Positions 1 to 11,742 of a stretch of 64,000 nt of DNA are shown here, piece after piece; positions within the stretch are counted from its first letter, which is position 1; each line of letters starts with the position of its first letter. The notes under the pieces are model-generated. The model was given only the letters and a program-made list of their open reading frames with translations. It did no database searches and was not told the origin of the DNA. Location: positions 691,524 to 755,523 of the forward strand of contig KQ965740.1 in the NCBI GenBank assembly GCA_001574975.1. Direction: 5' to 3'. This stretch comes from Gonapodya prolifera JEL478. Lineage: Eukaryota; Monoblepharomycota; Monoblepharidomycetes; Monoblepharidales; Gonapodyaceae. The translations under genes were made by a program, and so were the position numbers.

Positions 1-808
1 GTTGCATCTTTACGTCGAGACCGAAGAAATCTCACCCAGCGACGATCTTAACAAGGGACTTACTTGTCAACAGCCGTGAGCGTTGGTCAAAAACGTTAGG
101 AGACGCTTATGTTTTGTCTGAATTTTTGCTTTCGCTGGAAAACCTTAAAACAAAATCGCACCCCTTAGCAAAGCTAATCCCGCCTTTGTGGTGCTCTTCC
201 GCACGAAATGAAAGCATGCAGGACATTTGATAGATCGATTGGCTTATGCCGTAAACATGGTTTCTGCCAAACAAGTTGCTACTTCTACGTGGGACATTGT
301 GCTCCTGTTGTGGCCATCTTGTTGTTGGGTCGGAACTTCGTCCTGTGGATCAAGGTGAATTTGAAGCCAAATTGATAAAGGTCGGGGTGATCGAGAACAG
401 GTGCTGCACTCTGGCGGGACTCCACGTGGAGTGCGTCTCCCAGGTAGGATACAATCACGTTCCTTCTTGCCTGATGTGTTCCCCGCCGCGGGCCAGAGCA
501 TTGTCACGAGAGTCCCGCACACCACTTCAATTTTATTTATCAATTCCATGAACTCCACGTGGGGAGACTCGTTTTATGCTCAGACAAATAGGGCGGATTC
601 GTGTATGGGGCTTCGAGGGCTTGGGCGGAACCCTGGTGAGCTGCGGCCCAGATCAACAGTCTGAGTTGGCATCAGGTTCGTCCATGGCACACCGTCTGAG
701 TTGGCAAGTGACTCCGAAGGTTCTACAAAAGGACGCTCGAACCTTCCAAGACAAAGTCGCACTCTTCAACCGACCAGTCACCCTACTCATAGTCGGAACA
801 CAGCGACA
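1..808. other. Upstream non-coding region
   Basis: I see no convincing coding exon here. The reading frames present are short, overlap one another and show no recognisable protein motif. The right part presumably carries the promoter of the sugar transporter that starts at 809. Confidence 0.5.
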
Positions 809-2925
809 ATGAATATCAGAATTTGGTTCATCGCTTTGTGAGTCACAAGTCTGTCACCGTTGGCCTTCTCCTTTTCAACCATTCCTCTCCTTTCGCCTTC
901 AGCACGTCCGCCGTCGGCGGCTTCCTCTTCGGTTATGAAATCGGTATCATCAACCAGGTCCTTCAGATGGACTCTTTCCGTGTCTTCTTTGGGTGAGTTA
1001 TTGACGAAGTTGTTTCTTGGCATGTGGAAATTTCATCGCCCATTCCCTTTTTCCATTAAGCCTTTCAAACACGAACCGTCTGGGCAATGGAACCCTCCAG
1101 AACCTTGACGGATCTGCCGATCTTGAAGGAAACATTGTATCGCTCTTCTTGGCTGGGTGAGTTCTTTCACATTTCGCTTCCATCGCTTCTGTCCTTGACA
1201 TGATGTTCTTTTGGTTAGTTGCATTCCCGGTGCCGCTGCTGTCACTCTTCTTGCCGACTCCAAACTTATTGGTCGTAAACGCAGTATTATCATCGGTGCA
1301 GCACTCTTTGGTCTCGGTGGTATCCTCCAAGGTCTTGCCAACGGAATCGGATCACTCTACGCCGGCCGGTGAGCTTTGAGTGTCGTTTTGCCACGGTCTT
1401 CACGGTGGCTAATGTACTCCCTCTAGTTTCTTCTGCGGTTTCGGTGTCGGTATTCTCTCCGGAACCGTCCCTCTCTACATTGCTGAAGTTTCCCCAACTC
1501 CCTACCGTGGACGCATCACTGCCATCCAGCAGCTTATGGTGAGTCGCAAGAGTTGTTCTCCTTNNNNNNNNNNNNNNNNNNNNNNNNNNNNNNNNNNNNN
1601 NNNNNNNNNNNNNNNNNNNNNNNNNNNNNNNNNNNNNNNNNNNNNNNNNNNNNNNNNNNNNNNNNNNNNNNNNNNNNNNNNNNNNNNNNNNNNNNNNNNN
1701 NNNNNNNNNNNNNNNNNNNNNNNNNNNNNNNNNNNNNNNNNNNNNNNNNNNNNNNNNNNNNNNNNNNNNNNNNNNNNNNNNNNNNNNNNNNNNNNNNNNN
1801 NNNNNNNNNNNNNNNNNNNNNNNNNNNNNNNNNNNNNNNNNNNNNNNNNNNNNNNNNNNNNNNNNNNNNNNNNNNNNNNNNNNNNNNNNNNNNNNNNNNN
1901 NNNNNNNNNNNNNNNNNNNNNNNNNAAGGGTATCCTCAACAGGGTGAGTTGATCACGGAATACGTCGTTTTTTGTGCCTTACTCACGAATATTTTGGATC
2001 AGGTCATCATCGGCATTGTGCTCCAATTCTTCCAGCAATGGACCGGTATCAACGCCGCCATGTACTACTCGTCCGCCCTCTTCATCGGAATGGGTTTCTC
2101 TCGCGACACTGCCACCACCATCAACACCACTCTCCAGTCCATCATCAACGTTCTCGGCACTTTCCCCGGCATGTACCTCATCGAGCGCCCATGGGCCGGT
2201 CGCCGCAGGCTTCTCATCGGTGGTGGTCTCTCCATGTCCTTCTTCATGTGGCTGCTTGTCATGTGGGTTAAGCTCTACCAGAACACGGAGATCCCCGACC
2301 CGGCGAACCCTGGTTCGCTGATGGCCGACCCCGCCTCCGGTCCCGGCAAGGCTTTCGGTATTATGGGAGCCATCTTCATGTACCTCTACGTCATCAGCTG
2401 TAAGTTTTAATTTCGGTGATCGCGTTACATTTCGTGATGCTCATAATTCTTTTCATCAGTCTCCGCTACTTGGGGACCTGTCGTTTGGGTGTACCAGTCT
2501 GAGATCTTCCCTCTCCGTGTCCGCGGAAAGGGTGCCGGTCTTGCCACCATGTCCAACTGGATCAACAACCTCATCCTCGGAAAAGTGTGGCGTAAGTTTC
2601 ACGCCGCTCACCTTCCTCATTTGTCTACCTCACCGTGACCATCCTTCACCAGCATACGCCCAGAACCTCGGTGCCTACCAGTACGTCATCTTCGGCTGCA
2701 CTGGTATCGCCATGGCCGCGTACGTGTACCTCTTCGTTCCCGAGACCCGCGGTCGATCCCTCGAGCAGATGGACGAGATTTTCGGTGCTGAGAAGCCCAT
2801 CTCCGCCGGAAAGAAGGCCGAGCCCGAGAGTGAGTTGGAGTGGTGCGCTGCTATCTGACGTGCAGTGATTTAATCGATTCCCTTCCCGATTTTTAGCCAT
2901 CGCGCTCAACGTGACTGCCGTTTGA
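809..2925 (+). CDS. MFS sugar (hexose-type) transporter, interrupted by an assembly gap
   Basis: A plasma-membrane sugar porter of the major facilitator superfamily, expected to import hexoses or related sugars, probably with protons. The first exon (809-837) joins an exon encoding the start of TM1 (GGFLFGYEIGIINQV). Family signatures follow in order: the loop 2-3 motif LADSKLIGRKR, AEVSPTPYRGRI after TM4, QQWTGINAAMYYS in TM7, and PETRGRSLEQMDEIF after TM12. Splice phases agree at each junction I checked, and the last small exon ends with ALNVTAV and TGA at 2923-2925. The gap at 1564-1925 removes roughly TM5-TM6, so the protein cannot be read in full. The start codon follows a short leader and is only moderately certain. 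Substrate specificity cannot be read from the sequence. Confidence 0.88.
1564..1925. other. Assembly gap (362 N)
   Basis: A run of N inside the sugar transporter gene. Sequence resumes in frame-compatible coding DNA, so the gap probably hides an exon or two of the same gene. Confidence 0.99.
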
Positions 2926-3321
2926 GGTAATCGCCTCCCAATCTTATGTTAATATTTTTAGAAGATGGTGGAGAAGTAACTGATTTATCATAGAAGACGT
3001 TCTTCTGTAAAAAGGAAATTGAAAATTTTGGTTCTGCTACTCAAAATCGAATCCTTCCGAATGCTCGTCCAAGTCCACTGCCTCTTGTCTTTAGTTCCAA
3101 GTTGCGGTTACGACTTTAACTTATCAAGCCAGCAACCGCGAAAATTATACAGTCTGAGTACCGTCGACGCACTCGTCGACGGAAACGGCTCAATGAGTGA
3201 AGAGGCTTTCCTCCACCGAACGTTTATCTATTTACAGTTTACAATCTCGTCGCTGCTTTCGCTCTGGACGAGACCCCACCGGCCTTTTCTCGGGCGGCAA
3301 GAACACCAAGTTGCTTCCCCA
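2926..3321. other. Intergenic region between convergent genes
   Basis: Region between the 3' ends of the sugar transporter (+) and the thioesterase-like gene (-). No motif-bearing frame is visible; it presumably holds both 3' untranslated regions. Confidence 0.5.
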
Positions 3322-4473
3322 CTATGAAGAACAAGAACGCAAAACGAGAGAGCGGAATGAAATTCGACCTTGGCAAGCATCACACGCTTCTGCTGACTGC
3401 TCACCAGCAAGAATCTTCCCCTCCCTATTCCAAGCTGTCACCACCAACTCTGCCTGTCCTGCATGAGTCCATGTCAAGGCCGCATCCACGATTGCGTGCG
3501 TCCCATTATCATGCCCAGCATTGAAAAAGTGGATGGAGTACGAAAGTGTCGACCAGCCAACGAGGTGCGATGGAGAGGCTGGTGAGAGTGCCAGTGCCAG
3601 ATTGAGAGGGACGATGGCGTCGAGGAGCCAGATGAGGGCAATGGTGTCCAGCTTCCGCGGTGTGCGGAATCCTGGTCGTTTTTTCAGCTTTCGGCAGATG
3701 TTGCAACAGTGGTTTGCTTCACCCACCTCCCCACACGTAACTTGGGAAGTCGAAGCGACGTTGACGTTCACTGAGATCAGAGGAGCCCCGGTGGCCCGAG
3801 GTCTCATCCGCCGTCACCATATCCTCAACCTGTTTCGTGTGGGTGGTGGATATGCGAAAGTCTCTCAGAGCGGAAAATGGCGGCTCTGCAGCACCTCGAG
3901 CTCGTCCCATCGGTCCTTCGTATGGTACACATTCTTGAAGAGCCGGGAGTACTGGTGGAGCGCGGTAATGCGCTGATTCTAGTGAAGGAAATGCCGAAGA
4001 ATCGGATGCTTTTAGCGACTGCACCGTTGCATTGATGAGCACCACGGTAGTGCCATTTTGAAAGACTCTCAGGTCCAAAAATGCAAACCTGGATCCGCAC
4101 ACGAGTTTAAGATGATGAATCGTCAACTACGGAAAACATCTTACCGGCGAGTCCTCCGAACAACATCAATGCGAACTGTGCCATCCACCCCTCCAACAAA
4201 TCCGGCCAGAAAGCTCACGTGCAAGGCACTGGGCACGGCATCGAAGCCATCCGATGCGAGTTTGTGCAATGCCGCACTGACTGCGGCAGCAACCACGACT
4301 CCCCCGACCGCCGTTCCATGCTGGTTGGACCACTGCGCGGGTATCGACAGGCGATAAGTCGCTGCAGAAGATTCGCTCGACACGGTTGCCGGATGGGGCT
4401 GGATTGCGTCGTCAAATGGGTGCATTGAAGATGAAGATGACAGGATGCTGTGGCCGGCCACATTTGATTTCAA
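3322..4473 (-). CDS. Thioesterase-like (probable double hot-dog, TesB-type) protein
   Basis: Probably an acyl-CoA thioesterase-like protein. Exon 1 encodes an N-terminal hot-dog half with GTAVGGVVVAAAVSAALHKL (helix) and SALHVSFLAGF followed by a beta strand. The second exon reads FAFLDLRVFQNGTTVVLINAT, typical of the central strands. A later exon has WLLDAIVPLNLALA and LVGWSTLSYSIHFF, resembling the second half, and ends near GKILAGEQ, the place where family members carry a strand with Q. Exons 1 and 2 join in phase (donor GTAAGA, acceptor ATCCAG); the junction to the last exon and the exact stop are uncertain. It is encoded tail to tail with the sugar transporter. Substrate chain length cannot be inferred, and the assignment rests on pattern only. 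Confidence 0.6.
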
Positions 4474-4524
4474 GAGACATTACACTACCACCATTTAATA
4501 CGCCAGCTACAAACAGAACACCGA

Positions 4525-5470
4525 TCACTCTCCCCTCCAACCACCGCTCTTCCCACCGCTCTTCTCCACCACCCTGACTCCCGAAATGACAGCTCCCCTG
4601 TCAGCCGCCTTGCACATATCGTACAGCACAACAGCGGCCACGGAACACCCGTGCACAGCCTCCATCTCGCATCCTGTGCGGTCAAGTGCGGTGACCGAGC
4701 ACGAAACATGGATTGGGAAACGTGGCACCCGGCGCGGCAGCGTGTAGTTGTATTCAGCTGCCCGCGAGTCCGAAATGCGGGAAGATTCGGGGAGATAGTC
4801 CGTCGCACCCCCTTCCTCGCCCTCTTCGGGAACGTCGGGAATAACCACCTCCACATCCACCCTACCGATATTGACCATATGGCACATGGGCACCACGTCC
4901 CACGTGCGCTTCGCAGCAGCGGTTCCCGCGACTTTGGCGACCGCAACCGCGTCGCCTTTCGCGAGGGCTCCCTTTCGCAGCAGACGTGCCGCGTGCGCGG
5001 AGAGGTACAGGGAGCACCGTGCAGACGCGTGCCGGAGAGTTGGCGGTTTTGAGAGAACGTCCACCATGTGGAGCGCACCGGAGGATGTAAGATGAGTCAA
5101 AGTCGCAGAGTCAGGGGGAGATGCACTTGATGGCAGCGTTTGGGTGGTGGAGGGCTGGATTCCAGTTGGGGTCGACGAAGCCACCAGAGCTGGTTCCTCC
5201 TCCACTGCTGTGGACACTTTCGCTGACCTCCTCCCAGCAGCCTTTGTGGCAAAGCCCCTGAGCGACTGACCTCCTGCGTTGTGAGCTATCCCACCAAGTA
5301 AGTTCAAAGTAACCTTAATCGACGAAGAATATGAGGTTATGGGAAGTTGAGGCAAGCGTGCAATAACATGGGCGAGTGCAAAAGTGGCGGGAGAAACTGG
5401 AGTATCCGTTGTCGAAACCGTCGATTCCGGTCGAAAGAGTGTAGTATCGGTGGAGCGGGTATACTTGCTG
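4525..5470 (-). CDS. MoaC-like half of a MOCS1-type gene (cyclic pyranopterin monophosphate synthase)
   Basis: Molybdenum cofactor biosynthesis, step 1b: converts the cyclic 8,5'-deoxyguanosine intermediate made by MoaA into cyclic pyranopterin monophosphate. MoaC signatures are clear: MVDVLSKPPTLRHASA near the start of the domain, AGTAAAKRTWDVVPMCHM (the family's conserved KRT..IP.CH region), then TGCEMEAVHGCSVAAVVLYD and MCKAADRGAVI, ending [14 protein letters not shown]. The stop is at 4525. The preceding 80 or so residues are Ser/Thr-rich and basic (RGFATKAAGRRSAK), compatible with a linker or a mitochondrial presequence. An in-phase acceptor at 5471 would fuse it to the upstream MoaA exon. 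It could instead be translated separately, although I see no clear ATG before the domain. Confidence 0.85.
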
Positions 5471-5798
5471 CTGACGCTGAGGTGACGAGGGGCGTGGAGA
5501 GGCTCTGCGGTGTGACGTGAATGGGTAAAAGTATCAGAACCACATTGGAATCGTCATCCTCGCAGCCCAACTTCGACTTCGCTCCTCAAACTGCTCCAGC
5601 TGTTCGCCAGTCCTCCCCCATTCCCCCTTGACATCGCAGCTCACCTTGATCCCAATACACTGCGTCAATCGCCTCCAATGCATTTCTCCGCACCAACTTC
5701 GCACCTCCTCATATCCCTCAACACCAAGCTTATATCCTCCATCCTTTCACGACACGGGCCCCTTTCCCTCTTTCCCCCTCCTCACAACTCCGCCTCCC

Positions 5799-7926
5799 TC
5801 ACCCCCCGATCAACACCATGGGCCTGTTTCCCCCCCTGGCCAACTCACCCGCCCCCTTATGCCCGGCCTCCTTCTCCCACACCGCCTTGCCCACCACGCC
5901 CATGATCCTTCTCTCGGCCTCTTCCGCGCCGAGACTGGGGTCCCTCAGAGCGCCCCTCAGGTCGAGCTCCCGCCCCGAGTGGAGACAGGCCTTGACGTGC
6001 CCGTCGGCAGTGAGACGGAGGCGGTCGCAGGTGGGGCAGAAGTGAGACGTCATGGAAGTGATGAATCCAAGGCGTGTGGACGGGTCAGAAGGGAGGTGGA
6101 AGGTCTGAGGGCGACTGAGAGATCGGACGAGGAGTGACAATCACGACGACATACTCACCTTTGCTACTTCCCCACCGCCATTGCCCTCCACCTCCACCAA
6201 CTGTCCAAATTCGTTCTCGAGGACATCCCTCATCTCCCTGTACGACACCATCTCTGTCCTCTCCCACCCATTGCCTCCAAACGGCATGAGTTCGATGAAC
6301 CTCACCGGGATCTTGTGCTGACCACACCAACGCTCTCCGAGGGCAAATTCACGGATGAAGCTGACGAGGTGTGAAAGGTTTACGGAACGGAGGACGACGA
6401 CATTGAGCTTGACACGGATGGAGTGGGCAAGGAGGGCATCGAGAGTGGCCAGGACGGAGGAGAGACCTGGCGAATGGACAGGACATATGAGTGGGTATGA
6501 TGAAATGTCAAATGGCGACGAGCGGTTGACAATGTGCCAGCGTTTGGTGGGAAGCTCTCATACATGGGCGACGGGTTGCTGCTCTCTCTCTGCCCGAATG
6601 ACATCTAGCCTCCCACCCCGTCAGAAGTTGCAACTCGAGTCGGTTTATGCGCTTCAGCGTCACCATCCAGAAGCCGGTCCCTCATTCCCCATTGACAATA
6701 AACCAAATGGAATCCTCACCTCTCCGCCTCGCTACCCTCTCAAACCCCTCCTCATCTAACGCATCCAAGCTCAGATTCACACCGTCCAGTCCCGCCTCCT
6801 TCCACCCCGCGACCTTTCTCGCGCCCGCGATGCCGTTCGTAGTCATGACGATCTCATTGAGTCCCAGCCCCTCCTTACGCATGGCGTCCAGAGCACGAAC
6901 CACGTCAAGCATGTCCTTGCGCAGTGTGGGTTCCCCGCCCGTCAGTCGGATCTTGTCCACGCCGTGAGAGATGAACAGTCGGCATAGGGTCAGAAGTTCA
7001 GGGGTGGTCAGCAGAGAGGGCTGGGGCGAGAGTGGCGCGCCTTCCGGTGGCATGCAGTATGTGCCTAGAAGAAGGGAGTAGTGAGCGGGGAGTTACAAAA
7101 TGTCATACGATAAAGCAGGGTAAAGAAAAGCGCGATCTGAGTCTACGCTCTTTCGGAAAATTTGATGTTCCAGTCAACCTTCCCTCTGGGGTTTCCCAAT
7201 TTCGGATTACCAGCCTTGTTTCAATCTGTTTCGCCCCAACAGTAACTCCCCGAAGAAGAAAATTGTCCTTATTTGCAGTTCCAGTCCCCCGACACCAGCA
7301 CTGAACTACTCACACCTCAAATTGCACCTCTCCGTCAGTGACACCCTCAAGTACCTGTGCCTCCTATCGAATCTGTCTACCAGAGGATGAGGCTGTTTCG
7401 CCCTGTCGGCCGGCCACACTGGTGTCAGAGCGTCGATCGGTGCGGGTCCGAAGGGATCCTCCGCCGGGGGAGCAGGGGAGGACAAGGGGGGTGGGAAGAG
7501 TGGGTGAGGGTTGAGGCGGTCGATGGAGGCAATGCGAGCCTGGTGGTGGAGGTGGTGGGCGATTGGGGTCAATGAATGACAAAGCACCAACGTGGGATCG
7601 TAATCGACAAGGACCACTGGACGTCATTCCGGTGCCGAAGCCAGAAAATGTGGCTTTGACTTTCTCATCTATCGCCTCGTACTCACCCGTGCCCGTTCCT
7701 TGGCCGCCATCATACCCGCAACAGCAACTCGGTCCGTGTCCGTGCCACCGAAGTCCACGTCAAAACCCTCTCCTCCTGCCAGTTCCTGACGGCTCAGTGC
7801 TGTCGCATGCGCCGATGCCAACGATCGAGAGCGTAAGCAGAGGGCGGGGATCGGGACGTGGAGTGTGGGGATGGTGCGCACTCTGGGACGAGAGTGCAGT
7901 GCGATGAGGGTGGGGAGAGCGCGCAT
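5799..7926 (-). CDS. MoaA-like radical SAM GTP 3',8-cyclase (MOCS1A half)
   Basis: First enzyme of molybdenum cofactor biosynthesis; converts GTP with S-adenosylmethionine and two 4Fe-4S clusters. Exon 1 encodes an Arg-rich leader (MRALPTLIALHSRPRVRT), plausibly mitochondrial. The radical SAM motif CNLRCTYC is split by an intron between its second Cys and the TYC, and the phases restore it exactly. Then follow KIRLTGGEPTLRKD, VMTTNGIAG, NLSLDAL, VKLNVVVLRSVN and VRFIELMPFGGNGW. The C-terminal cluster has the CX2CX13C spacing (CPTCDRLRLTADGHVKAC). The protein ends in IGG, matching the functionally important free C-terminal Gly-Gly of MoaA. All six exon junctions I checked are phase-consistent. 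The stop codon overlaps a 5' splice site leading to MoaC (see findings). Confidence 0.9.
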
Positions 7927-8363
7927 GGCTGGGACGGGGTATCGTATCTGAGCGGGCCGAAGGAACTTCGGCAGTGATCACGGGAAGGTCGGGGTTGCAC
8001 TCGCGGAATTTTAGCTTCCGCTATCTTCCTGTGGTCGGCCCGTACAATCCATGAATCCACTCTCGCCCCATTACATAATATTGCATTACTCCCTGTTTTC
8101 GGTTGCTTCCTACTCCTTAAAGTAAGCGTACCATTTTACAAAGATTTGTCCACTCAGGCGCTTCTCCCCATTGTTTCAGAAAAGCTTATTTTCTTAGGTT
8201 GGCTGATGATTGGTTGCCACTTCCGTGTTCCTCTCTGCACATTACAGCCAGATTTTGCATATATTATGAAACGAATCTACCGCAAATCATATCACAATTG
8301 AATGAAAAGACTTCCATATCAAGACTGCCATAATATTACCCCCTGCGTGCATCCGTCACGATC

Positions 8364-9224
8364 TCAAGGTCCCCTCTGAACCACGCTCCGCTTCTTCTGC
8401 GTACGTCCCCGCGCTGAGCGAGGGGTGTCCTCTGGCTCATCCTCCCCGGACCGTCGTCTCTTCTCCGACGGGCCCTCACCTACATGCGCCGAGTCCGTCC
8501 CTCCCGCAACCACAGCCGAGGCGTCACCTTCCTGCCTCAGTCTTTCCCTCACTTCCATCAGTGCGAACCCCAGGAGGTTCGTTCCCTTCCACAGAGACGG
8601 TTTCCAAGCGTCCCGATTGCTGGCCCCCAACCCTATTCCCCATATTCTATCTCGTGGTGACGCTTCTACCAGGACACTGTCCCCCGTGCTGAGCAGGTAC
8701 TGCCCCATGTCCTTGTTTTGGGTAAACTTTGCGATGTTTCCCCTCACGACCAGATCATAACGCACTGCACTCCAAGTCTCCTCGTCAAACCCCGTCACAC
8801 CTCGCCCAAGGGCCTTGGCCTCGGCTGGCTTGGACGCCACCAGGATAGCATCCAACGACTCCGTGTCGCCAAACGTTCGAGCCTTTTCTGCCATCATAAA
8901 GTGTTCTGCCGCGGGGTAGGTGACACCGTCAACCACGAAGCGCGCAGGGAAGAATTGGCTGAAGCACGCGGCGTCGACGTGGTGAGGGTTCTTTTGCGTG
9001 TGTCCCCAAAAGTGGCGGAAGTCAATGTGTTCGCCCGCAGCGTCGCGGGCACGGAGCGCAGCAAGACATTCCGAGGGTGTCGGGTATGTTGTCATGATGG
9101 CAGATGGGCGAGAGAGGTATGGCTTGAACGATTGGTGGCTCAATAAGGGGAGGACGGTCTGAACGAATGGGGATTGCTGAATGATTGAGGTTAAATTGGG
9201 GAGGGCAAGTGCCATCTTCGCCAA
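8364..9224 (-). CDS. NADAR domain protein (YbiA/DUF1768-like)
   Basis: Intronless gene of about 286 codons. The NADAR domain occupies roughly residues 65-220: FRHFWGHTQKN, the substrate-pocket segment VDGVTYPAAEHFMMAEKA, GDTESLDAIL, AEAKALGRGV, KFTQNKDMGQYLLSTGD, LVEASPRDRIWGIGLG and WKGTNLLGFALMEVRERL. Family members are linked to NAD/ADP-ribose metabolism, and bacterial YbiA hydrolyses N-glycosidic bonds of damaged riboflavin intermediates, so a house-cleaning N-glycosidase role is the best inference. The N-terminal 43 residues before the second Met are hydrophobic and could be a targeting leader; translation could instead begin at MTTYPTPSEC (about 9095). The C-terminus is basic (KRRRSGEDEPED, RTQKKRS) like a nuclear signal. 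Confidence 0.85.
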   Translation of the reverse strand: MAKMALALPNLTSIIQQSPFVQTVLPLLSHQSFKPYLSRPSAIMTTYPTPSECLAALRARDAAGEHIDFRHFWGHTQKNPHHVDAACFSQFFPARFVVDGVTYPAAEHFMMAEKARTFGDTESLDAILVASKPAEAKALGRGVTGFDEETWSAVRYDLVVRGNIAKFTQNKDMGQYLLSTGDSVLVEASPRDRIWGIGLGASNRDAWKPSLWKGTNLLGFALMEVRERLRQEGDASAVVAGGTDSAHVGEGPSEKRRRSGEDEPEDTPRSARGRTQKKRSVVQRGP

Positions 9225-10170
9225 AGTAGCGGTCTTCAGAATGTAATACTGTAGTCACAGACAGAAGTAACAAGGCGGACCCGTTTGGCCATTGCTCGCG
9301 TTGCATTTTCGCTTATATTTTATCGTCTAAATCTATGGTGTGCAAACTCTTCCGAATTTCAACCCCCTCACCAACCATAACGTAGCCAGAAAAGTCAACT
9401 GGACAGTGTTCGAAGCCTTTCTCAAGCCAAGTGCATAAACAACTCAGTTCTTGACACGAAATGTGGAGCTTGTTAATTTGCACTCGGCGAAAAATGCATG
9501 AGAACCGAACATGGCTGGGTCGTTTCGCTTATTCTTCTCCACGCCTCCTCCCCACCGCCGCCTCCTCTCTTTCCCCCCTTCACGTCAAAGTTCATCAACG
9601 TGCTAACTTGACGTTTCCCGCTTGCCGAGACGAGACGGGGTCTCGGTGAACAGGTAACGAAAGGGTTGTTTCCCGCCGAAATGAACAGGGAATAATAATG
9701 GTCTATGGAACTCCATCAAAGAGGCAAACCAAGAAACGCTGAATAAAATCCCAGTGTCGCCACTCTTTATTATCACTTTCTTGTGCTCACGAGGAAGAGA
9801 CAGGGAGCTTTGTTGCAATAGATGCCCACAAAAGCCACCAGATAGATTTGTAGAACACTGACCGTTTGCTATGCGCTACATCCCCCGAAAACTTTCCGCT
9901 GCTGTCCTCTCCCAGCTGGAATCCCCAACTCGGTGGTCAGGTTCCAAACAGACCTTTCCCCAAGGTGACAGAGTCTCCCAGCCACTACTGTACTCCTCTC
10001 CACGATTTCTCCCAAATTTCCACACACCATCCCCTCGAACGTGCGTCGATTCCTGGCCCGACCCGGACCCCTATAAATTTCTCTCTCGTGTATTTCGCCA
10101 GGTGTCACCGTCACAGCCAACCTGTGCGCAGCATCCTCTACCTGCCAAGCGCTCGGACTGATCCAGGGAC
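9225..10170. other. Long intergenic region upstream of the first polygalacturonase
   Basis: No credible coding exon. The region separates the divergent NADAR (-) and polygalacturonase (+) genes and should carry both promoters. A TATA-like CCTATAAATTTC lies near 10070. Confidence 0.45.
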
Positions 10171-10260
10171 CCCCTGATGGCACCTGCCGAGACCGCCCTA
10201 CGCCTCGGGGGTATGACGAATAAAAGCGGGCGGGGATTTCACGCCAAAGAGTCATCGGAA
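10171..10260 (+). promoter_or_regulatory. Proximal promoter block shared by the first two polygalacturonases
   Basis: The block contains CCCTGATGGCACC, a GCCGAG box, an AT-rich GAATAAAAG about 80 bp before the ATG, and GATTTCACGCC. The same elements in the same order occur at 12713-12775 before the second copy (CCCTGATGGCACC, GCCGAG, ATTAAAAAG, GATTCACGCC). Conservation between duplicates, combined with position, suggests a core promoter. Confidence 0.5.
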
Positions 10261-10301
10261 GCAGCCAGTTTTGCCATCCTCCCCCCGCACAGGACAAGAA
10301 C

Positions 10302-11742
10302 ATGAGCGACCGAAACAGCAGCTGGAAGTTTCTCTTGGCCACGCTGGCAATCGTCCCGGCATTGGCGCAGGCGGTGAGTCGGCATTTTAAGGATGGCATT
10401 GTGGTTTTGACCAATACTTACGTCCGTCTGGTTTGGACACACCCCGATCCGCAAAACGCAGACCCCTCAGCAATGCGTGATCAAATCGTATGACACCGTC
10501 TCCAACTGCCTCACCTCCTCCAATATCGTAATCCAAGGCCCATTCACCGTTCCCTCGAACCAAGTGATCGACATGACCAATCTGGTTTCGGGGGCCAAAG
10601 TGACCGTCAAGGGCACCATCACATGGGCGGCCGGGACGCTCAACAAGACCAATTGGCTCTTCAACATTGGGGGATCCGGCGTCACGTTTGATGGAACTGG
10701 GGCGACGTTCGATGGTAACGGCGCTTCGTATTGGGACGGCAAGGGCGGGAACGGTGGCGTGCCCAAGCCCAAGATGTTCCGGTCCTTATTGACTGGCAAC
10801 TCTCTCGTCAAGGGGATCAAGATCCTGAATGCGCCTGTGCACGTCTTTACGATCCTGGGCTCCGACACGACCTTCGACCATATCACCGTGGACGACTCGG
10901 CGGGGACGAGCAAGGGCCACAACACGGACGCCTTTGGTGGGTACCTTGGGTGTCGCGCGTTGATGCGACAAAGACTAACGGAACGCCTTCCCTCCCCCAC
11001 ACACACCAGACGTCAGCGCGACAAACATCATCATCCAAAACTGCATCGTCATCAACCAAGACGATTGCCTGGCCGTGAACTCGGGCTCCAACATTCGGTT
11101 CCTTAGCAATCAGTGCACGGGGGGCCACGGAATCTCCATTGGGTCTGTCGGAACAGGGCAGACAGTGTCGGATGTGCTTGTGCAGAACTGCACCGTGAAC
11201 AGCGAGGATAATGGTAAGGGTCTTCGCCTTCATCTGTTGACGTGGAAAAAAGTCACTGAGTTGCGTCCACTGCCAATTTGCTTTCTATTTGTCCCTGCTT
11301 CCGCCACCAGGCCTCCGGATCAAGACGATCAGCAACGCGACAGATGGTTACGTGCGCAACATTGTATGGAAGGACGTGATTTTGAACAGCATTGGCAAGT
11401 ACGGTATCGTGATCCAGCAAGACTACCAAAATGGAGGTGTGTATCCGTTGCAATCTTGGTTTGGTTTCTTTCGGTCAAGCTTAATCACACGACGCCCTTC
11501 TTCCTGCATTGTCTTTACTCCTCAATGCAATTCCAGGACCCACTGGCACTGCAGGTTCTGGAGTCCCAATCACCAATGTGACTGCGATCAACGTGCACGG
11601 CACGATGGCGTCGGGCAGCCGCAGCAACATCTATATCCTGTGCGCCGCGTGCAGCGAGTTCACCTTCAGCAAGGTCGCGATCACGGGCGCCGCACCGAAC
11701 TGCACGGGGATCAGCCCGGCGCCGCAAGGTTGCAGTGCGTAG
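10302..11742 (+). CDS. Secreted polygalacturonase (GH28), intact copy 1
   Basis: Hydrolyses alpha-1,4 linkages of homogalacturonan in pectin outside the cell. Exon 1 encodes a signal peptide (FLLATLAIVPALAQA) and is followed by an intron exactly at the mature N-terminus, which begins QCVIKSYDTV. The right-handed beta-helix shows all GH28 catalytic motifs: GHNTDAF (NTD), NQDDCLAVN (DD), [13 protein letters not shown] (GHG) and GLRIKT (RIK). Five introns with in-phase junctions were resolved. It ends with a Cys-rich tail (LCAACSEF, NCTGISPAPQGC). The length of about 370 residues is normal for a fungal endo-enzyme, and no substrate-binding insert suggesting exo-action is evident. The neighbouring tandem copy at 12.8 kb is a pseudogene of the same family. 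Confidence 0.93.
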
